This document shows positions 1-8,565 of a stretch of DNA of 64,000 nt, one piece after another. Numbering within the stretch: position 1 is the first letter of the stretch; each line of letters opens with the position of its first letter. A model generated the notes under the pieces. That model saw only the letters and a program-made list of their open reading frames with translations. It was not told the origin of the DNA and ran no database searches. The stretch comes from G963663525 sp963663525 (GTDB taxonomy: Bacteria > Myxococcota_A > SURF-8 > G963663525). The translations under genes were made by a program, and so were the position numbers. Where the stretch lies: positions 2,418,001 to 2,482,000 of the forward strand of contig CAXXHC010000001.1 of assembly GCA_963663525.2 (NCBI GenBank), written 5' to 3'.

Positions 1-2
1 TT

Positions 3-419
3 CGACTTGGGAAACAGGGCCGAAATCATCGCCGTGCCGCCGGGCGCGTATCCGGCCTCTCCGATGCCGATGGCCGCGCGAGCGATGAACAACTGGTGGA
101 AATTCTTGGTAATGGCGCAGGCCGCCGTCGCAAGGCTCCACAAAAGGGCCATGATGGCGATACATTTCTTGCGGCTCCAGCGGTCGATGAACAGCGACAC
201 CGGAAAGGAAAACGCCAGGATCGACCAGTACACGGCGGATACCAGCATACCGCATTCGGCGTCGGTCAGTCCCCAGTCTCGCTTGATGAAGGGGAACAGC
301 GACGCCACGATCATGCGGTCGATGTAATCGAACATGTACAGCAGCGTCAAAAGCGTAAATACGTAGTAGGAATATTTGGAGGCGACGGGACTGTTTTCGC
401 TGGAACTTCCTGTTTTCAT
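3..419 (-). CDS. MFS transporter, N-terminal 139 residues (cut by window edge)
   Basis: The first 139 codons of a Major Facilitator Superfamily permease are visible; the rest lies beyond the left edge of the window. The chain begins MKTGSSSENS, and a first membrane segment (VFTLLTLLYMF) runs into DYIDRMIVASLFPFIKRDWG, the helix 1 / first-loop pattern of MFS proteins. The loop 2-3 motif is present as FIDRWSRKK (family G-x-x-x-D-R-x-x-R-[RK]). Helix 4 has ARAAIGIGEAGYAPGG, which resembles Spinster- and sugar-phosphate-type MFS members. It would be an inner-membrane secondary transporter, and the substrate cannot be told from this fragment. The start was chosen at the ATG complementary to 417-419. 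Confidence 0.8.
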   Translation of the reverse strand, partial: MKTGSSSENSPVASKYSYYVFTLLTLLYMFDYIDRMIVASLFPFIKRDWGLTDAECGMLVSAVYWSILAFSFPVSLFIDRWSRKKCIAIMALLWSLATAACAITKNFHQLFIARAAIGIGEAGYAPGGTAMISALFPKS

Positions 420-612
420 TGATCCTTTGGCCTTCCGCTGAAAATAATACGGGAAAAAACGCGCCTCATCATAGCGGGTTTGCCTTTTCCCTGCCACGGG
501 AAAATCGGACTGAAAGCTGATTTTTCGCAGGAATTTTCCGCTTTTCGCGCCGACAACGACCCAAGCACGTCACAGTGCGTCAAAAAGTTCCAACTTTACG
601 GATGCTTTTTGG

Positions 613-1551
613 CTATCGGTACTCGATGTCGTCCTCGTTGACGATCGTGAGGGTGCGCGCGGCGGGATCGAGCCGTACGAGGTGGTACACCGGCTCTTCG
701 CAGTGTTTCAGGTCGTCGGTCATGTAAAACGATACGCCGTTCCACTCCACGTGGGCGAAATAGTGCTTGTGCCCCATAAACACTGCAAGCACCCGATCCT
801 GATATTCGTCGATGAGTGCGATCATCCCTTGGGCGTCGGGGAGGACTTCCTCGTGCGGGTCGATGAAGTGATGCCAGAACATCAGGGTGGGAAGCCCGGT
901 TTCCAGCCGTTTGCGGGTCCAGTCGAGTTGTTCCTGTCCGAAGGAGGGATCGTCGTTGGTGTCGTGGTCCACCGCAAGGTCCGTGGCGTCGAGCATGAGA
1001 AATTGAAAGCCTTTGTGCTCGACGGCGTAATAGGGCGAGGGAAGGCTGGGCGTATCTCCGAAAACGTAATCCCACGACGCCGCCGGGCGGGCGCGGGTCT
1101 CGAAAGTGTCGAAATAACGATTGTCGTGGTTGCCGATCACATTGTACAGCGGCACGTCGTAGGAGCTTTCGATCAGATCCTGGTAGTTGACGAGCACCGG
1201 CAGGGGATCGTCGCAGTTGATATCGGGAAAGCAGAACAGGTCGTCCACGAGGTCGCCGGTGTTGACGATGAAATCCGGGCCGAGCGGGCCGATCTCCTCG
1301 GCGGCGTGGACGAAGTTGAGGTTTTGTTCCGAATCGTTCGAAAGCTGCACGTGGCTGTCGGAAATCACTGCGATCAGGAAGGCTTCGGCGGTGGCGTCGT
1401 TCTCGCCGGTATCCTCGATTTCGCTTGGAATTTCCAGGACATCGGTGTCCGCGTCCTGCGGCGGGGCGTTGTCTTCCGAGCAGGCGAATCCGGCGAAAAG
1501 CAGGAGGAAAAGCGCCCATGGCGCGAAAACGGAGCGGAAACGAAAGGTCAT
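613..1551 (-). CDS. Calcineurin-like metallophosphoesterase lipoprotein
   Basis: A 312-residue exported phosphoesterase. The metal-binding blocks occur in family order: SDSH, GDLVDD, GNHDN, a paired HH, and GHKH. This predicts a two-metal phosphatase or phosphodiesterase; the substrate is unknown. The N-terminus MTFRFRSVFAPWALFLLLFAGFAC looks like a lipoprotein signal (GFAC is an imperfect lipobox), followed by an Asp/Glu-rich linker of about 30 residues. An upstream in-frame ATG at 1668 would add 39 residues without signal character. The ATG at 1551 was chosen because AAGGA sits 8-10 bases before it and the signal peptide begins there. It is probably anchored to a membrane facing the periplasm or the outside. 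It stands alone, facing the MFS gene end-on. Confidence 0.85.
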   Translation of the reverse strand: MTFRFRSVFAPWALFLLLFAGFACSEDNAPPQDADTDVLEIPSEIEDTGENDATAEAFLIAVISDSHVQLSNDSEQNLNFVHAAEEIGPLGPDFIVNTGDLVDDLFCFPDINCDDPLPVLVNYQDLIESSYDVPLYNVIGNHDNRYFDTFETRARPAASWDYVFGDTPSLPSPYYAVEHKGFQFLMLDATDLAVDHDTNDDPSFGQEQLDWTRKRLETGLPTLMFWHHFIDPHEEVLPDAQGMIALIDEYQDRVLAVFMGHKHYFAHVEWNGVSFYMTDDLKHCEEPVYHLVRLDPAARTLTIVNEDDIEYR

Positions 1552-2558
1552 ACCCTGCATCCTTGTCCAAAAAACGAAATGTTGCGCAAATGTAACACAA
1601 ACCGCCCTCGATGAAAACGGGAGATGTGCAGGAATCGGGCGAAGGGGTGCATCACAGGAAATTGTCATTTCTCTCCGATTGCATACCGCTCACTCCGAGT
1701 GCCGCCCTTAGGGCGGAAATTAAAATAGTGCAAAATCTGCTTTTTCGTTTGAAACCTCAAAAAAGGGAGGATGAATGTAGGGGCGGGTGAAAGGAGCATA
1801 GCGACTGTAGCCCCCCGTTCTGACAGAGTTTTTCGGTTTCTGGGGAGCTCCGTTCACTTTGTTCACTACACTCGCCCCTACGTTTTTTCTCCTTGGAATA
1901 AGGTGTATCGAGGAGTAAATGTTATGGCTCGATACGATTTGCTTCGCAAATCACTCGTCATGAGCGGTTTTTGCAAAGTGGCAATTTTTTATGATGCACC
2001 TCAGGCGGAGGAATAGGTAGAAATTTGTACGTTTTTGCATAAAAATGATCGAAATAGAGCAATATGGATCAATTTTTATGTGTGAGTGGTGTGTAGAAAA
2101 GATTAGTATATGGATGGAGAGACGTAATTTGAAGTACACTGTGAGGAAAAAGATGGCTACGAAAAAGTACAACAGGATGCTCGAAAGGATGCATTGAATT
2201 TGATCGTTGGAGCGACGACAGCTTGGAATGGAGGCGAAGCCCCTGGGACTCCGAAACGCATTCTTTTTAGGATTACGGATTGGCTTCTGAGTTCGTTCGG
2301 AGATTCCACGAATCATGAAAACTTCACCGCAAAGGAGAACACGCCCCCTGAAAGCTGCTCTTTTCCCCACAAACCTCTTGCCGTCTATCGTCCAAATCAC
2401 AGGGGAATTGTCGTGCCTTTTCGCGAGATCGAGCACGAAAAGGCGGGTTTTCCCCGGAAATACCCGTTTGCTTCTCGTGGGTTTCGGTCGGGCAAACATT
2501 GCACGGCAGGCATCTTTGGGGTACAACCGGGCGAGGGCATGAAAGAGGAGATCGAACG
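1552..2558. other. Non-coding stretch of about 1 kb with palindromic repeats
   Basis: No convincing gene is visible; open frames here lack a ribosome site or family resemblance. The first part holds a solitary terminal-repeat-like sequence at 1711-1733, matching the ends of the element at 24923-25135. It also holds an inverted repeat (1778-1790 against 1869-1881, 12 of 13 matching) followed by a T run. Bases 1930-2200 are clearly AT-richer than the surroundings. The last 40 bases contain the ribosome site (AAAGAGGAG at 2542-2550) of the following lipoprotein gene. Confidence 0.6.
1778..1881. repeat. Palindromic element with inverted ends
   Basis: GTAGGGGCGGGTG at 1778-1790 is answered by CACTCGCCCCTAC at 1869-1881 (one mismatch). 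The arms could fold across a roughly 78-base loop, and a TTTTTT run follows. It belongs to the same general style of short palindromic repeats seen at several other intergenic sites in this window. Confidence 0.55.
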
Positions 2559-4694
2559 ATGAAAGCAATCATTCCGGTTTGGATCGTGCTGTTCGGGCTG
2601 GTTTTTCTAGGGTTGGGCTGCGAAGACACCAAGGGCCTGAGTGCGGGAGCCGACGACGACGCCGACAATTCAGGCACCACCGGCGATACGGACTACTACG
2701 AGTTGCCCGAAGCGGACACGGAAGACGAATCCGAGTCCGAGACAACGCCCGGCGATACCGACACCGGAACGGACCGCGACCTCGACGACCTCGACGACGC
2801 CCCCGCCGAAGTCGAGCCGGAACCGGAAGAGGAAGAACTCTGCGAGTATGACCCGTTGACCGATTGCTTCCCCGACGTTGAGGGCGTGTTGTCAGGCTAT
2901 TTCTGCTACATGAACAAGCTGTTTTACACCGAGCCGGGCTGTTCTTCCAGCGACGCCTGTCCCGAAGGCTGTAGCTGCGAATACGTCAAACAGTGCGACG
3001 AAAACTGCCAGGACGACGGCGACGGCGGGGCCTACTGCCTCGAAGATCCGCCCGTCGATGGAGATGAGGAAGAGGAAGCTGCGGGCGAGGTGGACGACCT
3101 TGACGAGAGCGAAGCCGACGCTATCGAGATGGAAGAGGAAATCCCCGAACAAGGTCCGGACTACTGCGGTCCCGAAGGACGCCGCTGTGAACCGGAGGAA
3201 AACGAGGTCGCGGAGTGCGTCAACGGAAGCTGCCTGTATTATTGCATGAGCGGTTTTGCGGACCTCGATCCCGAGATTCCCGGCTGCGAGTGTATGAAAA
3301 CCGCCGAATACGACTGGCCCGACGCGCAAGGCGACGACGCCAACTGCGACGGCATCGACGGAATGCGGCTGGATGCGGTGTTTGTCGATGCGGACGCGGC
3401 GGACGGCGGTGATGGTTCCAGGAATGCGCCCTTCGTCACCGTAGCCGAGGGCATCGAGGCGGCGTTGAACAGGGGGCGCGGGCAGGTGCTGATCGCTCGG
3501 GGCGACTATCTGGAGGAAATCCTTCTCGAATCGCTCGACCTTTCTCAACCCTTCGGAATTTTTGGAGGTTTCGAGCCTCTGGATAACTGGAACCGCACCG
3601 TCATGGCGACCAAGATTCGGCGCGGAAATCCGGCGATCACGGTTCGTAATGTCCAGGGCGAGCTACGGCTCGGTGGACTGAGCGTCGCCGGGACCGGCGG
3701 GCGCGAGCGTGGGGAGAACGGGTACACCGTCTGGTTGGAGGACTCCGAGCAGGTCATCATCGACGATTGCTGGATCAACAGCGCGACGGGTGCGACCGGA
3801 TTCGATGGCAGCGACGGCGGCGACGGCACCGACGGCAACGGTGGTGGCCAGGGAGGCAACCACGATTGCATCGATAAAAACATTATCGACATCTGCACCG
3901 GCGGTTGCACGAGCGCCACGCGCGGCGCGGCGGGTTCGGTCGATTGCAACGGCCTCGATCCTCGCGGCGGTCGCGGCGGGACCAGCAGCGGCGACGGTGA
4001 AAACGGCTGGGGCGGTCTCGGTGGTCTCGGCGGTGATGGCAAAACGCAGGATCAGCCCGGCAACGCCGAAAACGGACAGAACGGTACCGACGGTTCACAA
4101 GGCGATCCCGGTGCGGCGGGCGAAGGCGGCGGCCTTGTGGGCGGCGTCTGGGTCGGCAACACCGGCGGAACGGGCGCTGTGGGTCAGCCCGGCGGCGGTG
4201 GCGGCGGCGGTGGTGGCGGTTCCGGCTACGGCTGCGCTTGCGACGGCAGTTGCGGCGGCGGCGGTGGCGGCGGAGGCTCCGGCGGATGTGGCGGATTGGG
4301 TGGCTCCGGCGGTGGACCGGGCGGCGGCTCGTTCACCATTTGGGTCATCGACACGCCATTGACGATCGTCGATACGCGCGTCAGCGGCGGCATGGGAGGT
4401 CGCGGTGGTGCAGGCGGCACGGGCGGCGACGGCGGCGAGGGTGGAAGCGGCGGAAATCCCGGCTCGACGGCGGGCGGCAGCACTCCCGGTCGTGGCGGCG
4501 CGGGAGGCGACGGCGGTCCCGGCGGGAGCGGCGGCGGCGGTGCGGGTGGCATCGCGGTGAATATCTTCGTGCTCTCCGGTCCCGCTCCGACGATCGACGA
4601 CGCCTCCGAGCTGGCTCCGGGTGTTGGCGGTACGGGCGGCCAGGGCGGCACTCCCGGCGTGCAGGGCGCGGTGGAGACGATCCTCCAGCCATAA
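2559..4694 (+). CDS. Large glycine-rich surface lipoprotein with collagen-like tail
   Basis: A 711-residue exported lipoprotein, probably displayed on the cell surface (inference). The start ATG at 2559 follows AAAGAGGAG. MKAIIPVWIVLFGLVFLGLGC is a lipoprotein signal. Residues about 25-105 are an Asp/Glu/Thr-rich linker. Residues about 105-250 are Cys-rich modules broken by a second acidic linker. Residues about 270-400 look like a DUF1565 or pectate-lyase type right-handed beta-helix, with a VDADAADGGDGSRNAPF opening and FGIFGGFEP. The last 300 residues are dominated by Gly-Gly-X and Gly-X-Y repeats with runs of Gly, interrupted by a CXC-type Cys patch (CACDGSC). Similar architectures occur in myxobacterial-type secretomes. 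The function is unknown: adhesion, matrix or scaffold are options. The Gly tract makes the DNA extremely GC-rich and gives long false frames on the other strand. Confidence 0.75.
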   Translation: MKAIIPVWIVLFGLVFLGLGCEDTKGLSAGADDDADNSGTTGDTDYYELPEADTEDESESETTPGDTDTGTDRDLDDLDDAPAEVEPEPEEEELCEYDPLTDCFPDVEGVLSGYFCYMNKLFYTEPGCSSSDACPEGCSCEYVKQCDENCQDDGDGGAYCLEDPPVDGDEEEEAAGEVDDLDESEADAIEMEEEIPEQGPDYCGPEGRRCEPEENEVAECVNGSCLYYCMSGFADLDPEIPGCECMKTAEYDWPDAQGDDANCDGIDGMRLDAVFVDADAADGGDGSRNAPFVTVAEGIEAALNRGRGQVLIARGDYLEEILLESLDLSQPFGIFGGFEPLDNWNRTVMATKIRRGNPAITVRNVQGELRLGGLSVAGTGGRERGENGYTVWLEDSEQVIIDDCWINSATGATGFDGSDGGDGTDGNGGGQGGNHDCIDKNIIDICTGGCTSATRGAAGSVDCNGLDPRGGRGGTSSGDGENGWGGLGGLGGDGKTQDQPGNAENGQNGTDGSQGDPGAAGEGGGLVGGVWVGNTGGTGAVGQPGGGGGGGGGGSGYGCACDGSCGGGGGGGGSGGCGGLGGSGGGPGGGSFTIWVIDTPLTIVDTRVSGGMGGRGGAGGTGGDGGEGGSGGNPGSTAGGSTPGRGGAGGDGGPGGSGGGGAGGIAVNIFVLSGPAPTIDDASELAPGVGGTGGQGGTPGVQGAVETILQP

Positions 4695-4720
4695 AATCGA
4701 GCACTTCCGACGAGGCCGTC

Positions 4721-5377
4721 ATGCCTTCTTTCGACATTCATCGCGCCATGGAAATTCTCCGCCGGGTGACGCCCCAGTGGCAGGAACCCATCGTGACCCA
4801 GATGGTGAAACGCAAGCGCGATCCCTATAAAGTATTGATTTCCACGATGATTTCGTTGCGCACGAAGGACGACGTCACCCGCGAGGCGTCCGAGCGGCTC
4901 TACGAGTTGGCGGACACCCCGCAGGCCATGCTCGATCTTTCCGAGGACGCCATCGCCCAGGCGATCTATCCCGCCGGGTTTTATAAAACGAAAGCGCGGG
5001 ACATCCTCGCCGCGTCGAGGCGGATCGTCGAGGAATTCGGCGGCGAAACGCCCAAGGATATCGACACGTTGACCACCTTCCGGGGCGTGGGACGCAAGAC
5101 GGCCAATCTCGTGCTCACGCTGGGCTACGGGCTTCCCGGCATCTGTGTGGACACCCACGTCCATCGTATTTGCAACCGTTGGGGCTACGTGCGCACGAAA
5201 ACCCCGGACGACACCGAGAAAAGGCTGCGAATGAAGCTGCCGAAAGAATACTGGATTCCCATCAACGACCTGCTCGTCACCTACGGGCAGAACCTTTGCG
5301 CGCCCATCTCGCCGTGGTGCTCGAAATGCGAGCTGTCCGAGTTGTGCCGCAGGGTCGGCGTACACAAAAGCCGCTGA
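4721..5377 (+). CDS. nth: Endonuclease III (DNA glycosylase/AP lyase)
   Basis: Excises oxidised pyrimidines in base-excision repair and nicks the abasic site. The 218-residue length is close to the usual 211. The helix-hairpin-helix motif is FRGVGRKTANLV, with the catalytic Lys in GRKTA. The catalytic Asp is in CVDTHVHR. The [4Fe-4S] loop C-x6-C-x2-C-x5-C is complete at the C-terminus (CAPISPWCSKCELSELC). The ATG at 4721 begins MPSFDIHRAMEIL, as expected for the family. The preceding lipoprotein gene ends 26 bases upstream, so read-through is possible but no shared function is evident. Confidence 0.95.
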   Translation: MPSFDIHRAMEILRRVTPQWQEPIVTQMVKRKRDPYKVLISTMISLRTKDDVTREASERLYELADTPQAMLDLSEDAIAQAIYPAGFYKTKARDILAASRRIVEEFGGETPKDIDTLTTFRGVGRKTANLVLTLGYGLPGICVDTHVHRICNRWGYVRTKTPDDTEKRLRMKLPKEYWIPINDLLVTYGQNLCAPISPWCSKCELSELCRRVGVHKSR

Positions 5378-5394
5378 GTTTTTTTCACCACCCC

Positions 5395-5423
5395 TTGACA
5401 TTCCCCCGATTTCGGTCCATAAA
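5395..5423 (+). promoter_or_regulatory. Candidate sigma-70 promoter for the methyltransferase gene
   Basis: TTGACA at 5395-5400 is separated by 17 bases from CATAAA at 5418-5423. The -35 is perfect and the -10 is weaker. It lies about 200 bases before the start codon, so the link to the downstream gene is an inference. Confidence 0.35.
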
Positions 5424-5628
5424 CCCCCGTGCGATGGAATGCTTCCATTGCCGCACCGGCGTGAACCGCCGAGAAAGAGTCTGGATGCTTGCGCCCCTTG
5501 TTTGCTGGTAACTGATTGATTCTACAACTCGTTTCGCCCATTCGGGCGCGACTGACTGCGGGTTTCGCCGCCGGAAAATATTGGCTTGTCCTTCCGGCGT
5601 GTATCCCGAGCAAACAAGGAGCATTCCC

Positions 5629-6381
5629 ATGTCCGACGAACGATTCTGGACGTTTTTTTTCGAACTTTTCGAAACTCTCCCACGACAAGGACCGGGCCTC
5701 GACGCCTTCACCGACAAGGCGCTCGGATGCCTGCCACCATTGACCGCCGACCGGCGCATCCTCGATATCGGCTGCGGCACCGGGATGCAGACCCTCGCGT
5801 TGGCGCGCCGTTGCGAAGCGGAGATCGTCGCCACGGACCTGCACGCCCCGTTTCTCGACATCTTGAAACGCAACTCCGAACGGGAGGGCCTGGGCGGTCG
5901 CATCGAGACGCAGGTGGCCGACATGGCCGACCTGCCTTTTGAGGACCGCTCTTTCGATGTGCTGTGGGCCGAGGGCTCGATTTTCATCATCGGCTTCGCG
6001 CGCGGGCTTGCCTCGTGGCGGCGGCTGCTGAAACCGGACGGCCACCTGGTCGTCTCCGAACTGACCTTTTTCGAGGAAGACATCCCCGCCGAGTTGCGAG
6101 AAGTATGCTTTCCCGATTCGGATGAAGACGCCGGCCTCGAAGGCCGACGCCGGGCCATCTCCGAGGCGGGCTATACGCTGCTCGACGAATTCCCGCTGCC
6201 GCGCGAGGGGTGGTGGGAGGCCTTCTACCTTCCGGTGCTGGAGCGGCTCGATGCTTTCGAGCGTCGCCACGCCGGGCAACCCGAGGCGAAGGCCGTCGTG
6301 GAGCGCTTCCGCCACGAAATCGACGTGTTCGAGCGCTACTCCGACCTGTACGGCTATACGTTCTTCATTATGAAGCGCTAA
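5629..6381 (+). CDS. Class I SAM-dependent methyltransferase
   Basis: A 250-residue cytoplasmic methyltransferase. The AdoMet-binding motif I is ILDIGCGTGMQTLALA (about residues 44-60). The acidic end of strand 2 is IVATDLHAPF, and motif II is FDVLWAEGSIFIIGF. Unlike arsenite or ubiquinone methyltransferases there is no diagnostic Cys set, so the substrate is unknown. The ATG at 5629 was chosen for AAGGAG seven bases upstream. A longer frame to 5581 would lack a ribosome site. A strong terminator follows, so the gene is probably transcribed alone. Confidence 0.85.
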   Translation: MSDERFWTFFFELFETLPRQGPGLDAFTDKALGCLPPLTADRRILDIGCGTGMQTLALARRCEAEIVATDLHAPFLDILKRNSEREGLGGRIETQVADMADLPFEDRSFDVLWAEGSIFIIGFARGLASWRRLLKPDGHLVVSELTFFEEDIPAELREVCFPDSDEDAGLEGRRRAISEAGYTLLDEFPLPREGWWEAFYLPVLERLDAFERRHAGQPEAKAVVERFRHEIDVFERYSDLYGYTFFIMKR

Positions 6382-6404
6382 TACCGGACTTATCGGCACG
6401 CACA

Positions 6405-6447
6405 CGCCGCCCGGAACCGGCGAAGCCGGTTCCGGGCGGCGTTTTTT
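6405..6447 (+). terminator. Rho-independent terminator after the methyltransferase gene
   Basis: A perfect 16-bp stem (6405-6420 with 6426-6441, loop CGAAG) is followed by six Ts. It is a very strong hairpin 24 bases after the stop codon. Confidence 0.9.
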
Positions 6448-6496
6448 GTTCTGGCGGATGTTTTACGGGGATTTGGGGGAAAAGTGAGCGGTGGTC

Positions 6497-6588
6497 GTAG
6501 GAGCAAGTCTCCCGGTTTGCTCCGCAGGTTCATGCCAAAAACCCTACGAAAAACGAGGGGTTCAGGTCGGGAGACCTGAACCCCTCGG
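6497..6588. repeat. Dispersed repeat of two hairpins (GGAGCAAGTCTCCC family)
   Basis: Two adjacent palindromes, GGAGCAAGTCTCCCGGTTTGC... and ...GGTTCAGGTCGGGAGACC, are joined by AGGTTCATGCC. The same arrangement recurs at 37448-37545 and, degraded, at 8284-8352. It lies between convergent genes and contains no open frame of note. Confidence 0.75.
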
Positions 6589-6601
6589 AAGGGTATCACC
6601 C

Positions 6602-8113
6602 TTATCTACATCTTCCGCTGCAAACGCTGTCTGTCTCGCAAATCGGCTGGATTCCAGTAGTATAATATGACTCTCTACACTTTCTAATTTCGTTTAAGCA
6701 TTCCCTCATGCAACGAGCGCGTTCTATTGATTTCTGCTCTGCATCGCGTTCGTCTTCTTTCTTCCTTCTTGCTTTTTCCTCGGAAGCTCTGAGCATCTCT
6801 CTTAAATAGTCAGTAGCTTTTACTGCAGCCGCATCGTCAGGAAAGTCATTGATAATTTGTTTAAGGACAATCTTCGCTTCGAATTGTTTTCCTTCTAGGT
6901 CTAGTTTCCCTGCATAAACATACATGGAATTCGGGGTTTTGTATTTTTTATGACTAAAGGACCATGTGCCAGATTCGTCAATCCGTTCGTCATTGTTATA
7001 ACGTCCTTTAAAGATAATTCCATCCGGCCAGGTCAAGGTTCCCTGGCCGTGGAATTTGCCGTCCTTGAACTCGCCGACGTATTTCTTACCATTCGGCCAG
7101 GTATAGGTTCCCTGGCCGTGGAATTTGTCGTCCTTGTACTCGCCGACGTATTTTCTACCATCTGCTAAAGTCAAGGTTCCCTGACCATTTCTTTTGTCGT
7201 CCTTGAACTCGCCGACGTATTTCTGACCATCCGGCCAGGTATAGGTTCCCTGACCGTGGGATTTGTCGTCCTTGAACTCGCCGACGTATTTCTGACCATC
7301 CGGCCAGGTATAGGTTCCCTGACCGTGGGATTTGCCGTCCTTGAACTCGCCGACGTATTTCTTACCATTCGGCCAGGTATAGGTTCCCTGGCCGTGGAAT
7401 TTGTCGTCCTTGTACTCGCCGACGTATTTTCTACCATCTGCTAAAGTCAAGGTTCCCTGACCATTTCTTTTGTCGTCCTTGTACTCGCCGACGTATTTCT
7501 GACCATCCGGCCAGGTATAGGTTCCCTGACCGTGGGATTTGTCGTCCTTGAACTCGCCGACGTATTTCTTACCATCCGGCCAGGTATAGGTTCCCTGACC
7601 GTGGAATTTGCCGTCCTTGTACTCGCCGACGTATTTCTGACCATCCGGCCAGGTATAGGTTCCCTGACCGTGGGATTTGCCGTCCTTGAACTCGCCGACG
7701 TATTTCTTACCATTCGGCCAGGTCAAGGTTCCCTGACCATTTCTTTTGCCGTCCTTGTGCTCGCCGACGTATTTGTGACCACTCGGCCAGGTATGGGTTC
7801 CCTGGCCGTGGTATTTGCCGTCCTTGTACTCGCCGACGTATTTCTCACCATCCGGCCAGGTAAAGGTTCCCTGGCCGTGGTATTTACCGTCCTTGAACTC
7901 GCCGACGTATTTCTGACCTTTCTCAAAGGCAAGGGTTCCTTTTCCATGAACTTTTCCGTCTTTGCATTCTCCATCCCATGTTACCGGCGGCTGCAACGAT
8001 GTCCATATTTTGCATCCATTGGTGTCTTCTAAAAAACGATAATCTCCTGCTAATAAAGGAGAGGATATGGCTAACATCAACCCAATAAATACACATACAC
8101 GATATCTTCTCAT
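6602..8113 (-). CDS. Exported MORN-repeat protein
   Basis: A 503-residue protein starting MRRYRVCVFIGLMLAISSPLLAGDYRF, a signal peptide with no lipobox. The ATG at 8113 is preceded by TAAGGAGG, whereas the longer frame to 8224 has no such site. After about 60 residues come thirteen 23-residue MORN units (consensus KYVGEFKDGKSHGQGTYTWPDG), flanked by one degenerate unit on each side. MORN sheets bind membranes or proteins and often act as scaffolds. A helical, charged region (EEKARRKKEDERDAEQKS) and a short Cys-rich tail (six Cys in the last 40 residues) follow. The gene has visibly lower GC than its neighbours, which may indicate transfer. No partner gene is adjacent, so the role is unknown. 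Confidence 0.85.
   Translation of the reverse strand: MRRYRVCVFIGLMLAISSPLLAGDYRFLEDTNGCKIWTSLQPPVTWDGECKDGKVHGKGTLAFEKGQKYVGEFKDGKYHGQGTFTWPDGEKYVGEYKDGKYHGQGTHTWPSGHKYVGEHKDGKRNGQGTLTWPNGKKYVGEFKDGKSHGQGTYTWPDGQKYVGEYKDGKFHGQGTYTWPDGKKYVGEFKDDKSHGQGTYTWPDGQKYVGEYKDDKRNGQGTLTLADGRKYVGEYKDDKFHGQGTYTWPNGKKYVGEFKDGKSHGQGTYTWPDGQKYVGEFKDDKSHGQGTYTWPDGQKYVGEFKDDKRNGQGTLTLADGRKYVGEYKDDKFHGQGTYTWPNGKKYVGEFKDGKFHGQGTLTWPDGIIFKGRYNNDERIDESGTWSFSHKKYKTPNSMYVYAGKLDLEGKQFEAKIVLKQIINDFPDDAAAVKATDYLREMLRASEEKARRKKEDERDAEQKSIERARCMRECLNEIRKCRESYYTTGIQPICETDSVCSGRCR
7019..7915 (-). repeat. Tandem 69-bp coding repeats (13 MORN units)
   Basis: Thirteen consecutive in-frame 69-bp units run from the Gln codon at 7913-7915 to the Gly codon at 7019-7021. 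A block of four units is itself repeated: units 7-9 and 11-13 are nearly identical and lie 276 bases apart (7171 and 7447 start the same text). This indicates recent unequal exchange. The array should not be taken for a CRISPR, because there are no spacers and it is translated throughout. Confidence 0.9.
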
Positions 8114-8135
8114 GATATTCAACCTCCTTAGCCTT

Positions 8136-8160
8136 GTAGGTCGGGTCATCTGACCCGACA
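8136..8160. repeat. GTAGGTCGGGT palindrome
   Basis: GTAGGTCGGGTCATCTGACC continues into CGACA, a short inverted repeat of TCGGGT and ACCCGA. It matches the left end of the longer copies at 11918-11989 and 50810-50878. It lies in the promoter-side region of the MORN gene. Confidence 0.6.
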
Positions 8161-8283
8161 TTGCTTCGCTTTCAATCCATTGTTTCACATAAATTGAACC
8201 AATAGTCGAAACGATCAGTGCCAATAAAAAACAATAATTTTATATCCTAGTAGGTCTAGGTTCCTGTGACATGTAAATTTCTC

Positions 8284-8352
8284 CTCACGAGGGAGCAGGA
8301 TTCCATCCTGCTCCTGAAAATTTCGGTTCAGGTTGGAAACCTGAACCCTCTC
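8284..8352. repeat. Degraded copy of the two-hairpin repeat
   Basis: GGGAGCAGGATTCCATCCTGCTCC and GGTTCAGGTTGGAAACC form two palindromes in the same order as the elements at 6497 and 37448, with diverged sequence. The 452-base gap from 8114 to 8565 otherwise holds no recognised gene. Confidence 0.5.
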
Positions 8353-8565
8353 ATCCTGCGAGAACTCCTCCCACGACATGGGCATTTTCGAAACGGTTGA
8401 ATATTCCGAACAAAGCACGGTGACAGTCATGTTGTCAAGACCCACTCCCCATTCCCCCCCGCAATTTGCGTTTCTCCCCGCTCTCCACTACATTCCTTGC
8501 ACCGCCGGGATTCAAGCGACACCTGCCCGGTTATCCGCAACCCGAAACGCGACATGGGAGCCCAT

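Noticed and set aside
596..1600. 334-codon minus-strand frame overlapping the metallophosphoesterase
   Set aside because: Arg-rich shadow; the overlapping frame has the complete phosphoesterase motif set and a signal peptide.
1951..2568. 205-codon minus-strand frame in the 1-kb gap
   Set aside because: No ribosome site, no domain, and it covers an AT-rich non-coding region and the ribosome site of the next gene.
4226..5401. Pro-rich minus-strand open frame of 391 codons opposite the Gly-rich gene and nth
   Set aside because: It is the shadow of Gly codons (GGN read backwards gives Pro) and of nth; no ribosome site and no family resemblance.
7171..8032. Repetitive plus- and minus-strand frames in the MORN array
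   Set aside because: Frame shadows of the 69-bp tandem units; also rejected as a CRISPR because there are no unique spacers and the units are translated.
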